NCBI GenBank assembly: GCA_012960225.1
Contig: DUBS01000036.1
Span: 22,438 to 86,437 of the forward strand
Origin: Gemmatimonadota bacterium
Lineage (GTDB): Bacteria; Gemmatimonadota; Gemmatimonadetes; Longimicrobiales; Gaopeijiaceae
DNA: 64,000 nucleotides
Direction of reading: 5' to 3'
The number at the start of each line of letters is the position of its first letter. The stretch's first letter is position 1. The notes under the pieces were generated by a model, which searched no databases, was not told where the DNA came from, and was given only the letters and a program-made list of their open reading frames with translations. Shown in pieces: positions 27,020-36,497 of this stretch. The position numbers and the translations under genes are program-made.

Positions 27020-28231
27020 TTAGTCCATTTGGCGACGAATAAAGGTTGGTATATCCAACTCCAAGAGCTGATTGCTTGACACCATCCGCTCGGGAAACCT
27101 GTTCAGTGGGAGAACTTCTTCATCACTGGCGACAGCTGTTCCCACTAGCGCTTCATCTTCCTCCTCAATCTGAATCTGCAGGTCTGCAAACATCGGCTCC
27201 GGATTCGGTATGGTGTTCGACCTAGGTTTTGAGTTTTGGAAATCACTGGAAATGACCTTTTCATTCTTTACCGAATCAAATCCAGTCGCAATCACTGTAA
27301 CACGGATCTTGCCTTCAAGATCTGGATCATGGACAGCACCGAAAATAATTTCCGCCTCATCTCCTGCACCTTCCTGAATGATTGATGAGATCTCTGTGAC
27401 CTCGTCAATCGCAAGGTCCATCCCTCCGGTGATATTGATTAGGACACCACGTGCACCGGCTATAGATACCTCATCAAGAAGTGGTGAAGAGATTGCTTCC
27501 TGCGCTGCCTCTTGGGCACGATTTTCACCTTCACCGAACCCTGAACCCATAAGTGCAGGTCCTCTAGAAGCCATGACCGTCCGAACATCAGCGAAGTCGA
27601 CATTAATCTCACCTGTTACACTGATCAGATCGCTGATGCCTTGGGTCGCGTGCAGGAGAATTTCATCTGCTTTCTTAAGCGCATCCCCGAAAGAGGTGCC
27701 CTTTGGTACGACAGCAAGGAGACGATCATTAGGGACCACAATCATCGTGTCAACGCATCTTCTAAGCTCTATAAGTCCTTGGTCAGCCTGACGCTCACGT
27801 TTCTTTCCCTCGAAGGAAAATGGCCTAGTGATTATCCCGATTGTCAGGGCCCCCATATCTCGCGCAATTTCAGCCACCATTGGTGCCGCACCCGTCCCTG
27901 TGCCACCACCCATGCCGGCCGTGATGAATACTAAGTCAGCTCCTTCTAGGGCTCGGCGAACATCTTCCTCACTCTCTGCAAGTGCCTGACGACCAACTTC
28001 CGGTCGAGCTCCGGCACCCAGTCCTCGTGTTAGTTTCTTACCTACCTGTAGTGTTACCTGGGCACGCGAACTCTTGAGGGCCTGGGAGTCAGTGTTGATA
28101 GAAATGAACTCGACCCCTTCCAACTCCTCATCGATCATTCGATTGACTGCATTTCCGCCAGCACCACCGATCCCAACTACCTTCATCTTGGCGTTCTGGA
28201 GCGGAGTTTCCTCAAACTCGAAGATCATCAT
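27020..28231 (-). CDS. ftsZ: Cell division GTPase FtsZ
   Basis: Tubulin homologue that forms the Z-ring. The tubulin signature [10 protein letters not shown] is at residues 108-117, and the T7 loop NVDFADV that completes the GTPase site of the next subunit is present. The C-terminus ends with a conserved tail peptide ([12 protein letters not shown]), the docking site for FtsA and other partners, after a linker of about 60 residues. 403 residues. Preceded by a good purine-rich ribosome binding site (GAGGAAGAG). Last canonical dcw gene, 67 bp after ftsA. Confidence 0.98.
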   Translation of the reverse strand: MMIFEFEETPLQNAKMKVVGIGGAGGNAVNRMIDEELEGVEFISINTDSQALKSSRAQVTLQVGKKLTRGLGAGARPEVGRQALAESEEDVRRALEGADLVFITAGMGGGTGTGAAPMVAEIARDMGALTIGIITRPFSFEGKKRERQADQGLIELRRCVDTMIVVPNDRLLAVVPKGTSFGDALKKADEILLHATQGISDLISVTGEINVDFADVRTVMASRGPALMGSGFGEGENRAQEAAQEAISSPLLDEVSIAGARGVLINITGGMDLAIDEVTEISSIIQEGAGDEAEIIFGAVHDPDLEGKIRVTVIATGFDSVKNEKVISSDFQNSKPRSNTIPNPEPMFADLQIQIEEEDEALVGTAVASDEEVLPLNRFPERMVSSNQLLELDIPTFIRRQMD

Positions 28232-28298
28232 TTCTCTTCCTCGGCGGAGTGATTTGAATTCAAATAAATGATTTGTCTAACGCAGGTTAGGAGGTCCA

Positions 28299-29528
28299 TT
28301 AGAAGAACTCCTTGAGCCATGTACCGAGCTTAGTAAACATCCCGGATGTAATGGTAGATGAGCCACGACCCGTTTCCATAAACCGGTCCGCTCCCCAAAG
28401 AGCGAGACCGGTTGCAATCGCGAACTGTGGCCGCTGCACGGATTCAGCCAAACCACTGAGACCCTCATTCGGGACTCCTAGCCGGACTGGTGATGCAAAG
28501 ATCTGTTGAGCGAGTTCTACTATCCCGGGAATCGCAACGGTGCCACCGGTCAGAACGACACCTGCCCCTAGATTGTCGATTAGGTCCCTATCCTGTAACT
28601 CACCCTGGACAAGTCCAAACATTTCGTCGAGTCGCTGCTCTATGATGTGCGCAATTAATTCTCGTGCAACTGCTCGCTTCTGGCCTGGTGAGGGTCCGGG
28701 TACCTCGACTGTCTCCCGGGGATCGACGAGCTGGGCGAAGGCTGTCCCATAGTGTTCCTTGGCCTTCTGTGCTTCCGCGTAAGGGATAGACAGTCCCCGG
28801 ACTAAGTCAGCTGTTAATGTGCGACCTCCGAATGGCAGAATCGCAACGTGCTGTATCTTGCCTTCAAAGTAAGCAGCCACATCCGTTGTTGATGCGCCAA
28901 CCTCTACTAGAGCGACACCCACCTCCTTCTCATCTTCAGTCAAAACAGCCCTCGCCCCCGCAAGCGGCTCAAGGACCAATTCCTGGACACGATATCCAGC
29001 CCAATTCACAGCTTTGCGTATATTCGCTGACGCACTGATGGCACAGGTAACCAGGAAGACCTCAGCCTCCAGTCGGATACCAGCCATGCCTATGGGATCA
29101 CTTATGCCACCCTGATTGTCGACCCGGTATTCCTGAGGAACTGCATGCAGCATCTCTCTGTCAGGTGGAAGTGCAACGGCTCGGGCGACAACATGCACCC
29201 GCTCTACATCATCCATCGCAACTTCGTCTTCTGATACCGCGACGACCCCCATAGAACTCGTGGCCCTAACATGGTCACCACCCATGCCAGCATAGACTCG
29301 ATCAACCGAGACACCCGCCATCAGTTCTGCTTCCTTGAGTGAGGATCGAACTGATTCTGTTATCTCTTCAATATTTGTGACTATATCACCGCGAACCCCA
29401 GCGGTTCTCGCTTGGCCAACTCCGAGAATCGTCAAGCCGGGACGCCTAGGGTCACCGATAATCTCACCTATCACAGCGCACGTTTTAGATGTTCCGATGT
29501 CCAGGCCCGCTATGAGGTTTGATCGCAT
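28299..29528 (-). CDS. ftsA: Cell division protein FtsA
   Basis: Actin-like protein that anchors FtsZ to the membrane. I choose the ATG at 29528 (MRSNLIAGLDIGTSKTCAV), giving 409 residues; the frame is open 69 codons further upstream but that part overlaps ftsQ and is not FtsA-like. Visible actin-fold motifs include LDIGTSKTCAVIGE (phosphate 1), EVGASTTDVA (phosphate 2) and GGTVAIPGI (adenosine). The C-terminus (TSGMFTKLGTWLKEFF) is the amphipathic membrane-targeting helix. Two bp separate it from ftsQ. Confidence 0.96.
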   Translation of the reverse strand: MRSNLIAGLDIGTSKTCAVIGEIIGDPRRPGLTILGVGQARTAGVRGDIVTNIEEITESVRSSLKEAELMAGVSVDRVYAGMGGDHVRATSSMGVVAVSEDEVAMDDVERVHVVARAVALPPDREMLHAVPQEYRVDNQGGISDPIGMAGIRLEAEVFLVTCAISASANIRKAVNWAGYRVQELVLEPLAGARAVLTEDEKEVGVALVEVGASTTDVAAYFEGKIQHVAILPFGGRTLTADLVRGLSIPYAEAQKAKEHYGTAFAQLVDPRETVEVPGPSPGQKRAVARELIAHIIEQRLDEMFGLVQGELQDRDLIDNLGAGVVLTGGTVAIPGIVELAQQIFASPVRLGVPNEGLSGLAESVQRPQFAIATGLALWGADRFMETGRGSSTITSGMFTKLGTWLKEFF

Positions 29529-29530
29529 CT

Positions 29531-30274
29531 TTAGTTCTCGTTTGCACGGCGGACCACAACTAAGTCCGCGAATCTTAAGTCGACTGATTTGGGTAGATCG
29601 TGTGGAGTTCGATTTATCGCATGGGCGAGCACGATCAGACCTTCCCGAAGACGCTTTGCAGATAAGCCAAAAGGCAGTAGAAAATCCACATCGGGCTTGG
29701 ACCATCGCGCAACCAAACTGTTGTCCTCCCCCCAACGCACTTCCGATAACATCTGGAGAAAGGCCGTGTCAGCTTGCATCAGCCTATTAACCTCGCCAGC
29801 CAGCACCCGAGTACGGGAGGGCATGATTCGCCTGCCTTCCACAAACGGATATTCTGTTTCCAAGATTGGTAGATCAAGTCGGTGCGAAGCTGGATCCAGG
29901 GGGAGCAGGATTCCGTCGCCATCCACCGGCTCCAGTGTCGGAGTCGGCACCAACGCAACCGGTTGTCGCTCCAACAGGGATACGACAATCGTGTGAGGAA
30001 GCTGACGAACTACATTAGCAGAACGAACTAAGGGAAGCGCGCCAAGATCTGTGACCCATCGGTCAGTGTTACTCCACACTGAGGTCTCTGGGGTAAGTTC
30101 CATAGCTTGGAGCACAGTTTCGCGAGTGAGGTAGCGTAGCCCATGGATATTGATATCCCCTTCATTAATCCTGAACATCTCCATCTCACTACCAGCTACT
30201 AAGAGTTCTCCACCCCAAGCCCAGGTTGCCCCAAGCAGACTAGTAATCAAGAGAATGCGGAGCTCTCTACGCAT
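29531..30274 (-). CDS. ftsQ: Cell division protein FtsQ/DivIB
   Basis: Bitopic divisome scaffold. One N-terminal membrane helix (about residues 6-25), then a POTRA domain (INIHGLRYLTRETVLQAMEL...VVSLLERQPVALV), then a beta domain. 247 residues, near the usual 250-280. Sequence conservation in this family is low; position between murC and ftsA supports the call. Overlaps murC by 8 bp. Confidence 0.9.
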   Translation of the reverse strand: MRRELRILLITSLLGATWAWGGELLVAGSEMEMFRINEGDINIHGLRYLTRETVLQAMELTPETSVWSNTDRWVTDLGALPLVRSANVVRQLPHTIVVSLLERQPVALVPTPTLEPVDGDGILLPLDPASHRLDLPILETEYPFVEGRRIMPSRTRVLAGEVNRLMQADTAFLQMLSEVRWGEDNSLVARWSKPDVDFLLPFGLSAKRLREGLIVLAHAINRTPHDLPKSVDLRFADLVVVRRANEN

Positions 30275-31694
30275 GAACTCGCTCCCCTAGGCGGTCGAGG
30301 ACCTGACCTCCGAGGCTATCAATTGATCCTGCTCCTAATGTCACAAGGACGTCACCTGCACGGAGTTCTTCAGCGAGTAAGTTTGGAAGATCTCCAAGCG
30401 ATGGAACGTAGCAGACGTGCCCACCACCGGCTCTTCGGACAGCTTCGGCTACGGTCCCTCCGGTAACTCCAGGAATGGGATTCTCTCGGGCTGGAAAGAT
30501 GTCCGTGACCCAAACTGAGTCCGCCTCAGCCAGTGCTGCTCCAAAGTCTTCTGCAAAATCTCGAGTGCGAGAAAAGAGATGGGGTTGGAAGACTGCTATA
30601 AGTCGGGCAGACGTATACATCTTCCTAGCTGTATCTAGAGCAGCCCGAATCTCAGAGGGATGGTGGGCATAATCATCGAGCACGATGACCTCGCACTTTT
30701 CTCCTAAGCGCTCTAGACGTCGACCTACACCCTCAAACTCAGATAAGGCGGTAAAGATTATCGGCCATGGAACATCAAGCTTGCGAGCCACCGCAGCCGC
30801 ACCAAGCGCATTTCGGAGATTATGTACGCCACCCATTGATAGGGAGAGTTCTCCAACTAGTGCACCCTCTTCGATAACTGAACACTTTGTAGAAGCCTCG
30901 GTGACACTCACATTTATTGCACGCAGCATAGACCCTGCCGTGGTGCCATACGAGTAACCCAGACCCCCACATCTCGTGAGAAGGGAAGCAGATCCGTGGT
31001 CGTCGGCGCAGGCAATGACTTTACCTGAGGCCTTCAAGTTATCCAGAAACTCTTCGAATCCAGCCCGGACACCTTGGTAATCACCATAGACATCCAAGTG
31101 GTCAGCCTCGACGTTAGTTACAATGGCGATATCAGGTGTCAGCATATGGAATGAGCGGTCATATTCATCTGCTTCGACGACAAAAAGATGATCTGATCCA
31201 CGCCGCAGATTCCCAGCCCAACCACGAACGCGACCACCCACAATGCCTGTAGGGTCCAGTCCTCCTTGAGCGAGGATCTCTGTGGCCATTGCAGTCGTCG
31301 TCGTCTTACCATGAGTGCCAGAAATGGCAATAACCTTTCCCTGATTTACCCAAGCTCCAAGAGCTTCTGCACGCTTTAGCACTGGAATACCCCGATCGCG
31401 CGCGGCAACTAGTTCCGGGTGATCGGAGGGTACTGCCGAAGTTACCACTAATGCAGAAGCGTTAGTGATGTGCCTGGGGTCATGACCTACCGACAACTGT
31501 ACTCCAATCGCACTCAGATCTTGAATTGACTGGGAGTCCTTCAAATCACAGCCAGTGACAGATCCACCGCGACTCAGGAAGAGTTCAGCCAATGCACACA
31601 TCCCTGCACCACCCACTCCCATAAAGTGGACTGAACCCTCTCCAGCTAGCGTCCTGAGGTCCGGAACAGGGCAATTAGTGTTTCGCACTTTCAT
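30267..31694 (-). CDS. murC: UDP-N-acetylmuramate--L-alanine ligase
   Basis: First Mur ligase, adding L-Ala to UDP-MurNAc. N-terminal UDP-binding HFMGVGGAGMCALAELFLSRG, central ATP loop SGTHGKTTTTAMA, and VLDDYAHHPSEI in the C-terminal domain, all typical of MurC. 475 residues. The gene next to it in many bacteria, murB, is absent; ftsQ follows directly with an 8-bp overlap. Confidence 0.96.
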   Translation of the reverse strand: MKVRNTNCPVPDLRTLAGEGSVHFMGVGGAGMCALAELFLSRGGSVTGCDLKDSQSIQDLSAIGVQLSVGHDPRHITNASALVVTSAVPSDHPELVAARDRGIPVLKRAEALGAWVNQGKVIAISGTHGKTTTTAMATEILAQGGLDPTGIVGGRVRGWAGNLRRGSDHLFVVEADEYDRSFHMLTPDIAIVTNVEADHLDVYGDYQGVRAGFEEFLDNLKASGKVIACADDHGSASLLTRCGGLGYSYGTTAGSMLRAINVSVTEASTKCSVIEEGALVGELSLSMGGVHNLRNALGAAAVARKLDVPWPIIFTALSEFEGVGRRLERLGEKCEVIVLDDYAHHPSEIRAALDTARKMYTSARLIAVFQPHLFSRTRDFAEDFGAALAEADSVWVTDIFPARENPIPGVTGGTVAEAVRRAGGGHVCYVPSLGDLPNLLAEELRAGDVLVTLGAGSIDSLGGQVLDRLGERVHA

Positions 31695-32821
31695 GAGGCG
31701 ACAAACCTCTCTACGGAGGCGGCTATCTGGTCTGCAGCCTCCGGCCGAGCAAGTGAAGTTGCAGCCACAGCCATGCGTTCCAGAGCTACTCGATCACCTG
31801 CGAGGCGGGTAAGCTGTGCCCAAAGAATCTCTCCAGTAAGCCCCGATTCTGGAGTAAACACAGCTGCACCAGCTTCAGCCAGCGCCCGTGCATTGTGGGT
31901 CTGGTGGTCGGCAGCGGCACTAGGAAGAGGAACTAGAATCCCGGGTAGGCCCTGGTTTAAGAGTTCAGCCGTAAACATCGCCCCCGCCCTGCCCACAGTA
32001 AGGTCGGCGGCAGCTAATATATCGGGCATATTGTCGAAATACGGGCTTGGATGTACCCAGTCTGGATTTCCGAATTTATCCAAGGCGGCTTGCACTGCTC
32101 TGTGGTGTTTTGGGCCTGTCGACCACAAAATATGCAAGTGATCTGGTCGATCCAGAGAACGAGTTGTGACAGCATCCAGAGCGGTGAGAAGCAGCTTATT
32201 CAAAGCCTCTGACCCCTGGCTCCCTCCTACAATTAGTACGACAAAAGACTCGTCCGGTAGTTGGAATAAATCCCTCGCCTGTGAACGCCGACCCAACCCC
32301 TTTGGTCGCACCGGGTTTCCAGTAACACAAACCCTATTCCTAACCCCAAGGGGCAGCCCCTCAGCAGTTCCTTCAAACGCGGTATGAATCTTCTTGGCAA
32401 AGCGACTGAGAGCCTTAGTAACCATACCTGGTACAGCATTTTGCTCCTGGATAAGCAGTGGGACTCCAGTCAAAGCTGCGATAACACCAGCAGGTGCACA
32501 GGCATAGCCACCCGTTATAACCACGGCACTAGGCTGCAAACGACGCATCACCCTAGCTGCTTCCAAAAGGGAGGAAGCCAAAGCAGGGATAGTGCTCCAG
32601 AATGCGCCGCGTAATCCTCGGTCCAGACCACGAACGGGTAAGAGAAAGTGTTCTTCACCCAATTTAGGTAGAAGACGTGCCTCAATACCCCGGGTAGCTC
32701 CCATGAATACGACTCGGACATCAGGGCGACGGCAACGTAGCGCATCTGCAATGGCAAGAGCTGGGTAAAGATGTCCACCTGTCCCGCCACCGGCGAAGAC
32801 AACCACTCGGCCCTCATGCAC
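31691..32821 (-). CDS. murG: UDP-N-acetylglucosamine--N-acetylmuramyl-(pentapeptide) pyrophosphoryl-undecaprenol N-acetylglucosamine transferase
   Basis: GT28 glycosyltransferase that converts lipid I to lipid II on the cytoplasmic face of the membrane. Characteristic G loops: FAGGGTGGHLYPALAIADAL at the N-terminus and VGGSQGSEALN in the middle; the UDP-GlcNAc site LTVGRAGAMFTAELLNQGLPGILVP is near residue 280. 376 residues. Overlaps murC by 4 bp and ftsW by 8 bp, so it is coupled to both. Confidence 0.96.
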   Translation of the reverse strand: MHEGRVVVFAGGGTGGHLYPALAIADALRCRRPDVRVVFMGATRGIEARLLPKLGEEHFLLPVRGLDRGLRGAFWSTIPALASSLLEAARVMRRLQPSAVVITGGYACAPAGVIAALTGVPLLIQEQNAVPGMVTKALSRFAKKIHTAFEGTAEGLPLGVRNRVCVTGNPVRPKGLGRRSQARDLFQLPDESFVVLIVGGSQGSEALNKLLLTALDAVTTRSLDRPDHLHILWSTGPKHHRAVQAALDKFGNPDWVHPSPYFDNMPDILAAADLTVGRAGAMFTAELLNQGLPGILVPLPSAAADHQTHNARALAEAGAAVFTPESGLTGEILWAQLTRLAGDRVALERMAVAATSLARPEAADQIAASVERFVAS

Positions 32822-33992
32822 GGGCTGCCTTTATACCCGGAGCCATGCGGGCCACCGACACTAAGATCCCAAGCGACGCGAGCGTCACTATCAGATTAGA
32901 GCGGCCGTAAGAAACGAGTGGGAGCGCAAGCCCAGTCGTTGGAAGTAGACTGAGCCCAACCGCCATATGGAGTAACGCTTGGAGAGCAATGAGACTTGTA
33001 AAACCCAGCGCAAGTAATTCCCCAAAGAGATCAGGAGCTCGGCTAGCGATCCGGAACCCAACCAACACAAGGGCCACATACATCATCAAGAGAACCAGAA
33101 CTCCAATCAGTCCCCACTGCTCACCGATCATTGAGAAGATGAAATCGTTGTGGGCTTCTGGCAAAAAGCCGAACCTTTGACGTCCTTGACCGATCCCGAC
33201 ACCGGTAAGCCCCCCAGAACCCAATGCTAGAAGAGATTGGTACGCTTGAAAGCCTGCCCCTGCGGGATCAGATGAGGGATCGATCCAGGCCAGCAATCGC
33301 TTCACCCTGAAGCCTTCCCCCACGAGTTGCCAGTACACGATCGGAGCCAGAACAAGTCCCAAGAAAACAAAATGGCTAATACGTGCACCAGCAGAGAATA
33401 TGATTATTAGACCAAGTAGACCGATGAGTAACGCAGTTGAAAAGTCAGGTTCCAGTGCAATAGGAAGGACCAACAGCGCCCAAGCCACAAGGAATGGTGC
33501 CAAACCCTGGCGAAGTGATCTGAATTGAGATGCTTTCTTCACCGCCATTCCAGCAGTCCAGACCACAATTGCTATCTTGGCGAATTCTGAAGGCTGCACG
33601 GAGATACCAATTCGAAGCCAGCGCCTCGAACCGTTGATTGACGGAGCAATTGATTCAGTCCAAGGAACGACTAGAAGCACAAGCGATCCAATGCTAATCA
33701 ATAGCAGTGGCCAGGACAGCCGCGACCAGACCGAATAGGGTATGAATGCGCAGATAGCCATAACCACCACACCAATTGCGACACCGATTCCTTGGCGCAG
33801 TACGTAGTAGGTGTCTGCTCGCTCTTGTCCCATTGCTAAGATGGAAGAAGCGTTGTAGAGGCTAACAAGACCGCAGATCAGCAGAAGCGCGGTAAGCACG
33901 ATCACAGCTGAGGCCTCCCAACCACTCCCTAGACCCGAGTCAGGAAATCGAACGGGACCCGTCGGAGCCACATCTACTGGGCGAGCCGTCAT
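32814..33992 (-). CDS. ftsW: Septal peptidoglycan glycosyltransferase FtsW (SEDS family)
   Basis: Polytopic SEDS protein (about ten membrane helices) that polymerises lipid II with its partner FtsI. Family features visible: the MAGMAVKKASQFRSLRQG cytosolic loop, EPDFSTALL near mid-protein with the Asp of SEDS catalysis, EAHNDFIFSMIGEQWGL, and TTGLALPLVSYGRSNL near the C-terminus. 392 residues. The last motif has SYGRSN where SYGGSS or SYGGTS is usual, a small deviation. FtsI is encoded five genes upstream in the same block. Confidence 0.94.
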   Translation of the reverse strand: MTARPVDVAPTGPVRFPDSGLGSGWEASAVIVLTALLLICGLVSLYNASSILAMGQERADTYYVLRQGIGVAIGVVVMAICAFIPYSVWSRLSWPLLLISIGSLVLLVVPWTESIAPSINGSRRWLRIGISVQPSEFAKIAIVVWTAGMAVKKASQFRSLRQGLAPFLVAWALLVLPIALEPDFSTALLIGLLGLIIIFSAGARISHFVFLGLVLAPIVYWQLVGEGFRVKRLLAWIDPSSDPAGAGFQAYQSLLALGSGGLTGVGIGQGRQRFGFLPEAHNDFIFSMIGEQWGLIGVLVLLMMYVALVLVGFRIASRAPDLFGELLALGFTSLIALQALLHMAVGLSLLPTTGLALPLVSYGRSNLIVTLASLGILVSVARMAPGIKAARA

Positions 33993-35344
33993 AGTGACTC
34001 GCGCGCGAGTGCGGCAAACACTTGGCCTCGCTCTTCATAGTTATCAAACATGTCAAAACTCGAACAAGCGGGTGATAAGAGGATCACATCACCCTCCTCG
34101 GCTAGTTTCTTCGCACGCTGAACAACCAATCCCAGATCACCATCCACTAGTACTGCCTCTTCAACTTCGCTGACAATGCGCGGAGCTGCCGCGCCATACG
34201 CGAGTACAGCACGTAGATGGGCTGCGGACGGTATGAGTGACCTAAAATTCTCACCCTTGTCGACCCCACCCAACAGGAGAACAACCGGTTGAGTTAGGCT
34301 CTCTAGAGCGCTACGCGTAGCTGCGACATTTGTAGCCTTGGAGTCGTTAAGCCAAACAACTCCGTTGCGGGCAGCTACGAGTTCTAGCCTATGCGGCAAC
34401 GGGCGGGCAGTGTGCAGACCAGCAGCAATCGATTCAGCTGGAACGCCCACCAGGCGTGCGGCTAATGATGCCGCCAACGCATTCCGGATATTGTGCCGTC
34501 CAATGAGTGAGAGATCGTCCATCTCCAGTAGTGGATACCGATCATCTTCGAAACGCAAAGTTAGAACGCCGTCGGTCATGAAAGCGTGAGTTTCCGATTG
34601 CTCGTCTTCTCCATAATAGAAACGGATCCCTGGGGCGTTACCGATGAGTGACTCCACAACACCGTCACCTTCGGGTAAAACCCACATACTCTGGTGATCC
34701 GCGTTGTCAAAGATCCTCGCCTTATCCGCGTAATAAGCCTCAAGGGATGGATACCGGTCCAGATGATCCGGAGACAAGTTTGTCAGTACGCCAACATCAG
34801 GCCTGAATGACTGAATCGTGGACAGTTGGAAGGAACTCATTTCGAGCACATACCAGTCCGGAGCAGGCACCATGAGAGCGAGTTCTGAAGCAGCTGGGGC
34901 GAGACCACCTCCCACGTTTCCACCCACCCGAACACGCACCCCTGCCGTTTCAAGAAGGTGTCCCAAAAGCAAGGTTGTCGTTGTCTTTCCATTAGTCCCT
35001 GTGACGGCAATTAATGAACCAGAGAAGAACTGAACAGCAAATTCAGGCTCGGAGATCCACCGGATACCCCGATCCTGGAGTACTCTGAGTATCGGAGCAT
35101 GGGGAGGGATTCCTGGACTGACGACAACCACGTCAGCTTCCTCCAATCGCTCGATATCGTGCCTTCCGAGTTCAACTTGAGCACCTCTTTCTCGCAGATG
35201 GGCTCGACGAGTTGCAACCTCGGGTTCAATGCGCAGATCCGAGACATAGACATCTCCTCCCTTATCGAGGGCCAATCGAGCTGCGGCAAAACCGCTTGCT
35301 CCGAGGCCAATGACAGCTATATGTGATCCACTCAGTCCGCTCAT
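33989..35344 (-). CDS. murD: UDP-N-acetylmuramoylalanine--D-glutamate ligase
   Basis: Adds D-Glu in the cytoplasmic stem-peptide pathway. N-terminal VIGLGASGFAAARLALDKG Rossmann-like segment, ATP loop VTGTNGKTTTTLLLG, and C-terminal WLNDSKATN plus LLSPACSSFDMFDNYEERG, which distinguish MurD from the other Mur ligases. 451 residues, normal. Overlaps ftsW by 4 bp. Confidence 0.96.
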   Translation of the reverse strand: MSGLSGSHIAVIGLGASGFAAARLALDKGGDVYVSDLRIEPEVATRRAHLRERGAQVELGRHDIERLEEADVVVVSPGIPPHAPILRVLQDRGIRWISEPEFAVQFFSGSLIAVTGTNGKTTTTLLLGHLLETAGVRVRVGGNVGGGLAPAASELALMVPAPDWYVLEMSSFQLSTIQSFRPDVGVLTNLSPDHLDRYPSLEAYYADKARIFDNADHQSMWVLPEGDGVVESLIGNAPGIRFYYGEDEQSETHAFMTDGVLTLRFEDDRYPLLEMDDLSLIGRHNIRNALAASLAARLVGVPAESIAAGLHTARPLPHRLELVAARNGVVWLNDSKATNVAATRSALESLTQPVVLLLGGVDKGENFRSLIPSAAHLRAVLAYGAAAPRIVSEVEEAVLVDGDLGLVVQRAKKLAEEGDVILLSPACSSFDMFDNYEERGQVFAALARESL

Positions 35345-35390
35345 TCCACTTACTCCGAGCGGCTTTTTCGGTCCAATACGGCATGTTCTA

Positions 35391-36497
35391 TCACCTTATT
35401 TTCAGTGTACTAATGGCCAGCATCGCAAATAGAATCCCAATGATCCAAAAGCGTGTCACCACTTTTGTCTCAGGCCAACCAAGTGCTTCGAAGTGGTGAT
35501 GGATGGGTGCCATCCTGAAGACCCGGCGCCCTTCCCCGAAACGGAGGCGCGTATACATGAAGAAACCCCTTTGGATGATTACCGAGAGGGTTTCCATAAC
35601 GAAGACCCCACCTACGATAACCAGCAGAAATTCGGCCTTGAGCAAGATTGCCATCACTCCCAAAGCACCTCCGAGAGCCAATGAGCCTGTATCGCCCATA
35701 AAGACTTGAGCTGGATAGGCGTTGTACCAGAGGAAACCGATCGCCGCACCTGCAAGTGCGACCGCAAAGATCATCAACTCTCCTGCTCCCGGTAGGTAGA
35801 AAAACCCTAGGTACTCGGACATGTCGAAACGACCAGCGATGTACGCGAAAATACCCAATGTCACAGCTGCTATTGCGCCCAATCCTGCGGCGAGCCCGTC
35901 TAGTCCATCAGTCAGGTTTACCGCATTTGAAGAACCAGATACAACAACCCCTGTGAACAGGATAAATGACCAGACTGCAAACCTTGCTTGAACGTCTGAG
36001 AAGAAGGGTACGGCAGTCGCGGTAGATGCATGCGGCGAGATCTGGTTGAACACTAGGAACGCTCCTAGAGCAAGCCCAAAGCTCCACTGGCCAATCATTT
36101 TGTATCTGGCAACCAAACCACGTGTCTTCCCCTGCACTACCTTGAGATAGTCATCAAGGAAACCGATCATCCCCATCCAGATGAGGGAGACAAGTGCAAT
36201 CACTGTGTACCAGTTCGTCAGTTCAGCCCAAAGAAGAGTGGAAAGAACTGTAGACATGATGATGATCACACCACCCATCGTTGGAGTCCCTGCCTTTGAC
36301 CAATGTGATTCAGGGCCTACTTCTCGAACAATTTGGCCAACCTTGGCACGCCGAAGACGCCGGATAACAATCGGACCGAGCACGAATGCAATCATGAGTG
36401 CAGTCACGACTGCACCTGCTGCCCGGAACGTTATATAGCGGAATACATTGAAAACGAAGTTCACGTCCGAGAGACTGGGCATAAGGTGGTAGAGCAT
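35391..36497 (-). CDS. mraY: Phospho-N-acetylmuramoyl-pentapeptide transferase
   Basis: Polytopic membrane enzyme that makes lipid I from UDP-MurNAc-pentapeptide and undecaprenyl phosphate. Visible conserved motifs are the FLDDYLKV aspartate pair, NAVNLTDGLDGLA, the catalytic Asp in VFMGDTGSLALGG, and APIHHHFEALGW. 368 residues. Shares one base with the end of murF (TGATG); a 46-bp gap to murD is the longest inside the core cluster apart from ftsA-ftsZ. Confidence 0.97.
   Translation of the reverse strand: MLYHLMPSLSDVNFVFNVFRYITFRAAGAVVTALMIAFVLGPIVIRRLRRAKVGQIVREVGPESHWSKAGTPTMGGVIIIMSTVLSTLLWAELTNWYTVIALVSLIWMGMIGFLDDYLKVVQGKTRGLVARYKMIGQWSFGLALGAFLVFNQISPHASTATAVPFFSDVQARFAVWSFILFTGVVVSGSSNAVNLTDGLDGLAAGLGAIAAVTLGIFAYIAGRFDMSEYLGFFYLPGAGELMIFAVALAGAAIGFLWYNAYPAQVFMGDTGSLALGGALGVMAILLKAEFLLVIVGGVFVMETLSVIIQRGFFMYTRLRFGEGRRVFRMAPIHHHFEALGWPETKVVTRFWIIGILFAMLAISTLKIR

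Noticed and set aside
29529..29735. 69-codon upstream extension of the ftsA frame
   Set aside because: It overlaps ftsQ completely and its translation is cysteine-rich and unlike any FtsA; the ATG at 29528 fits the family start.
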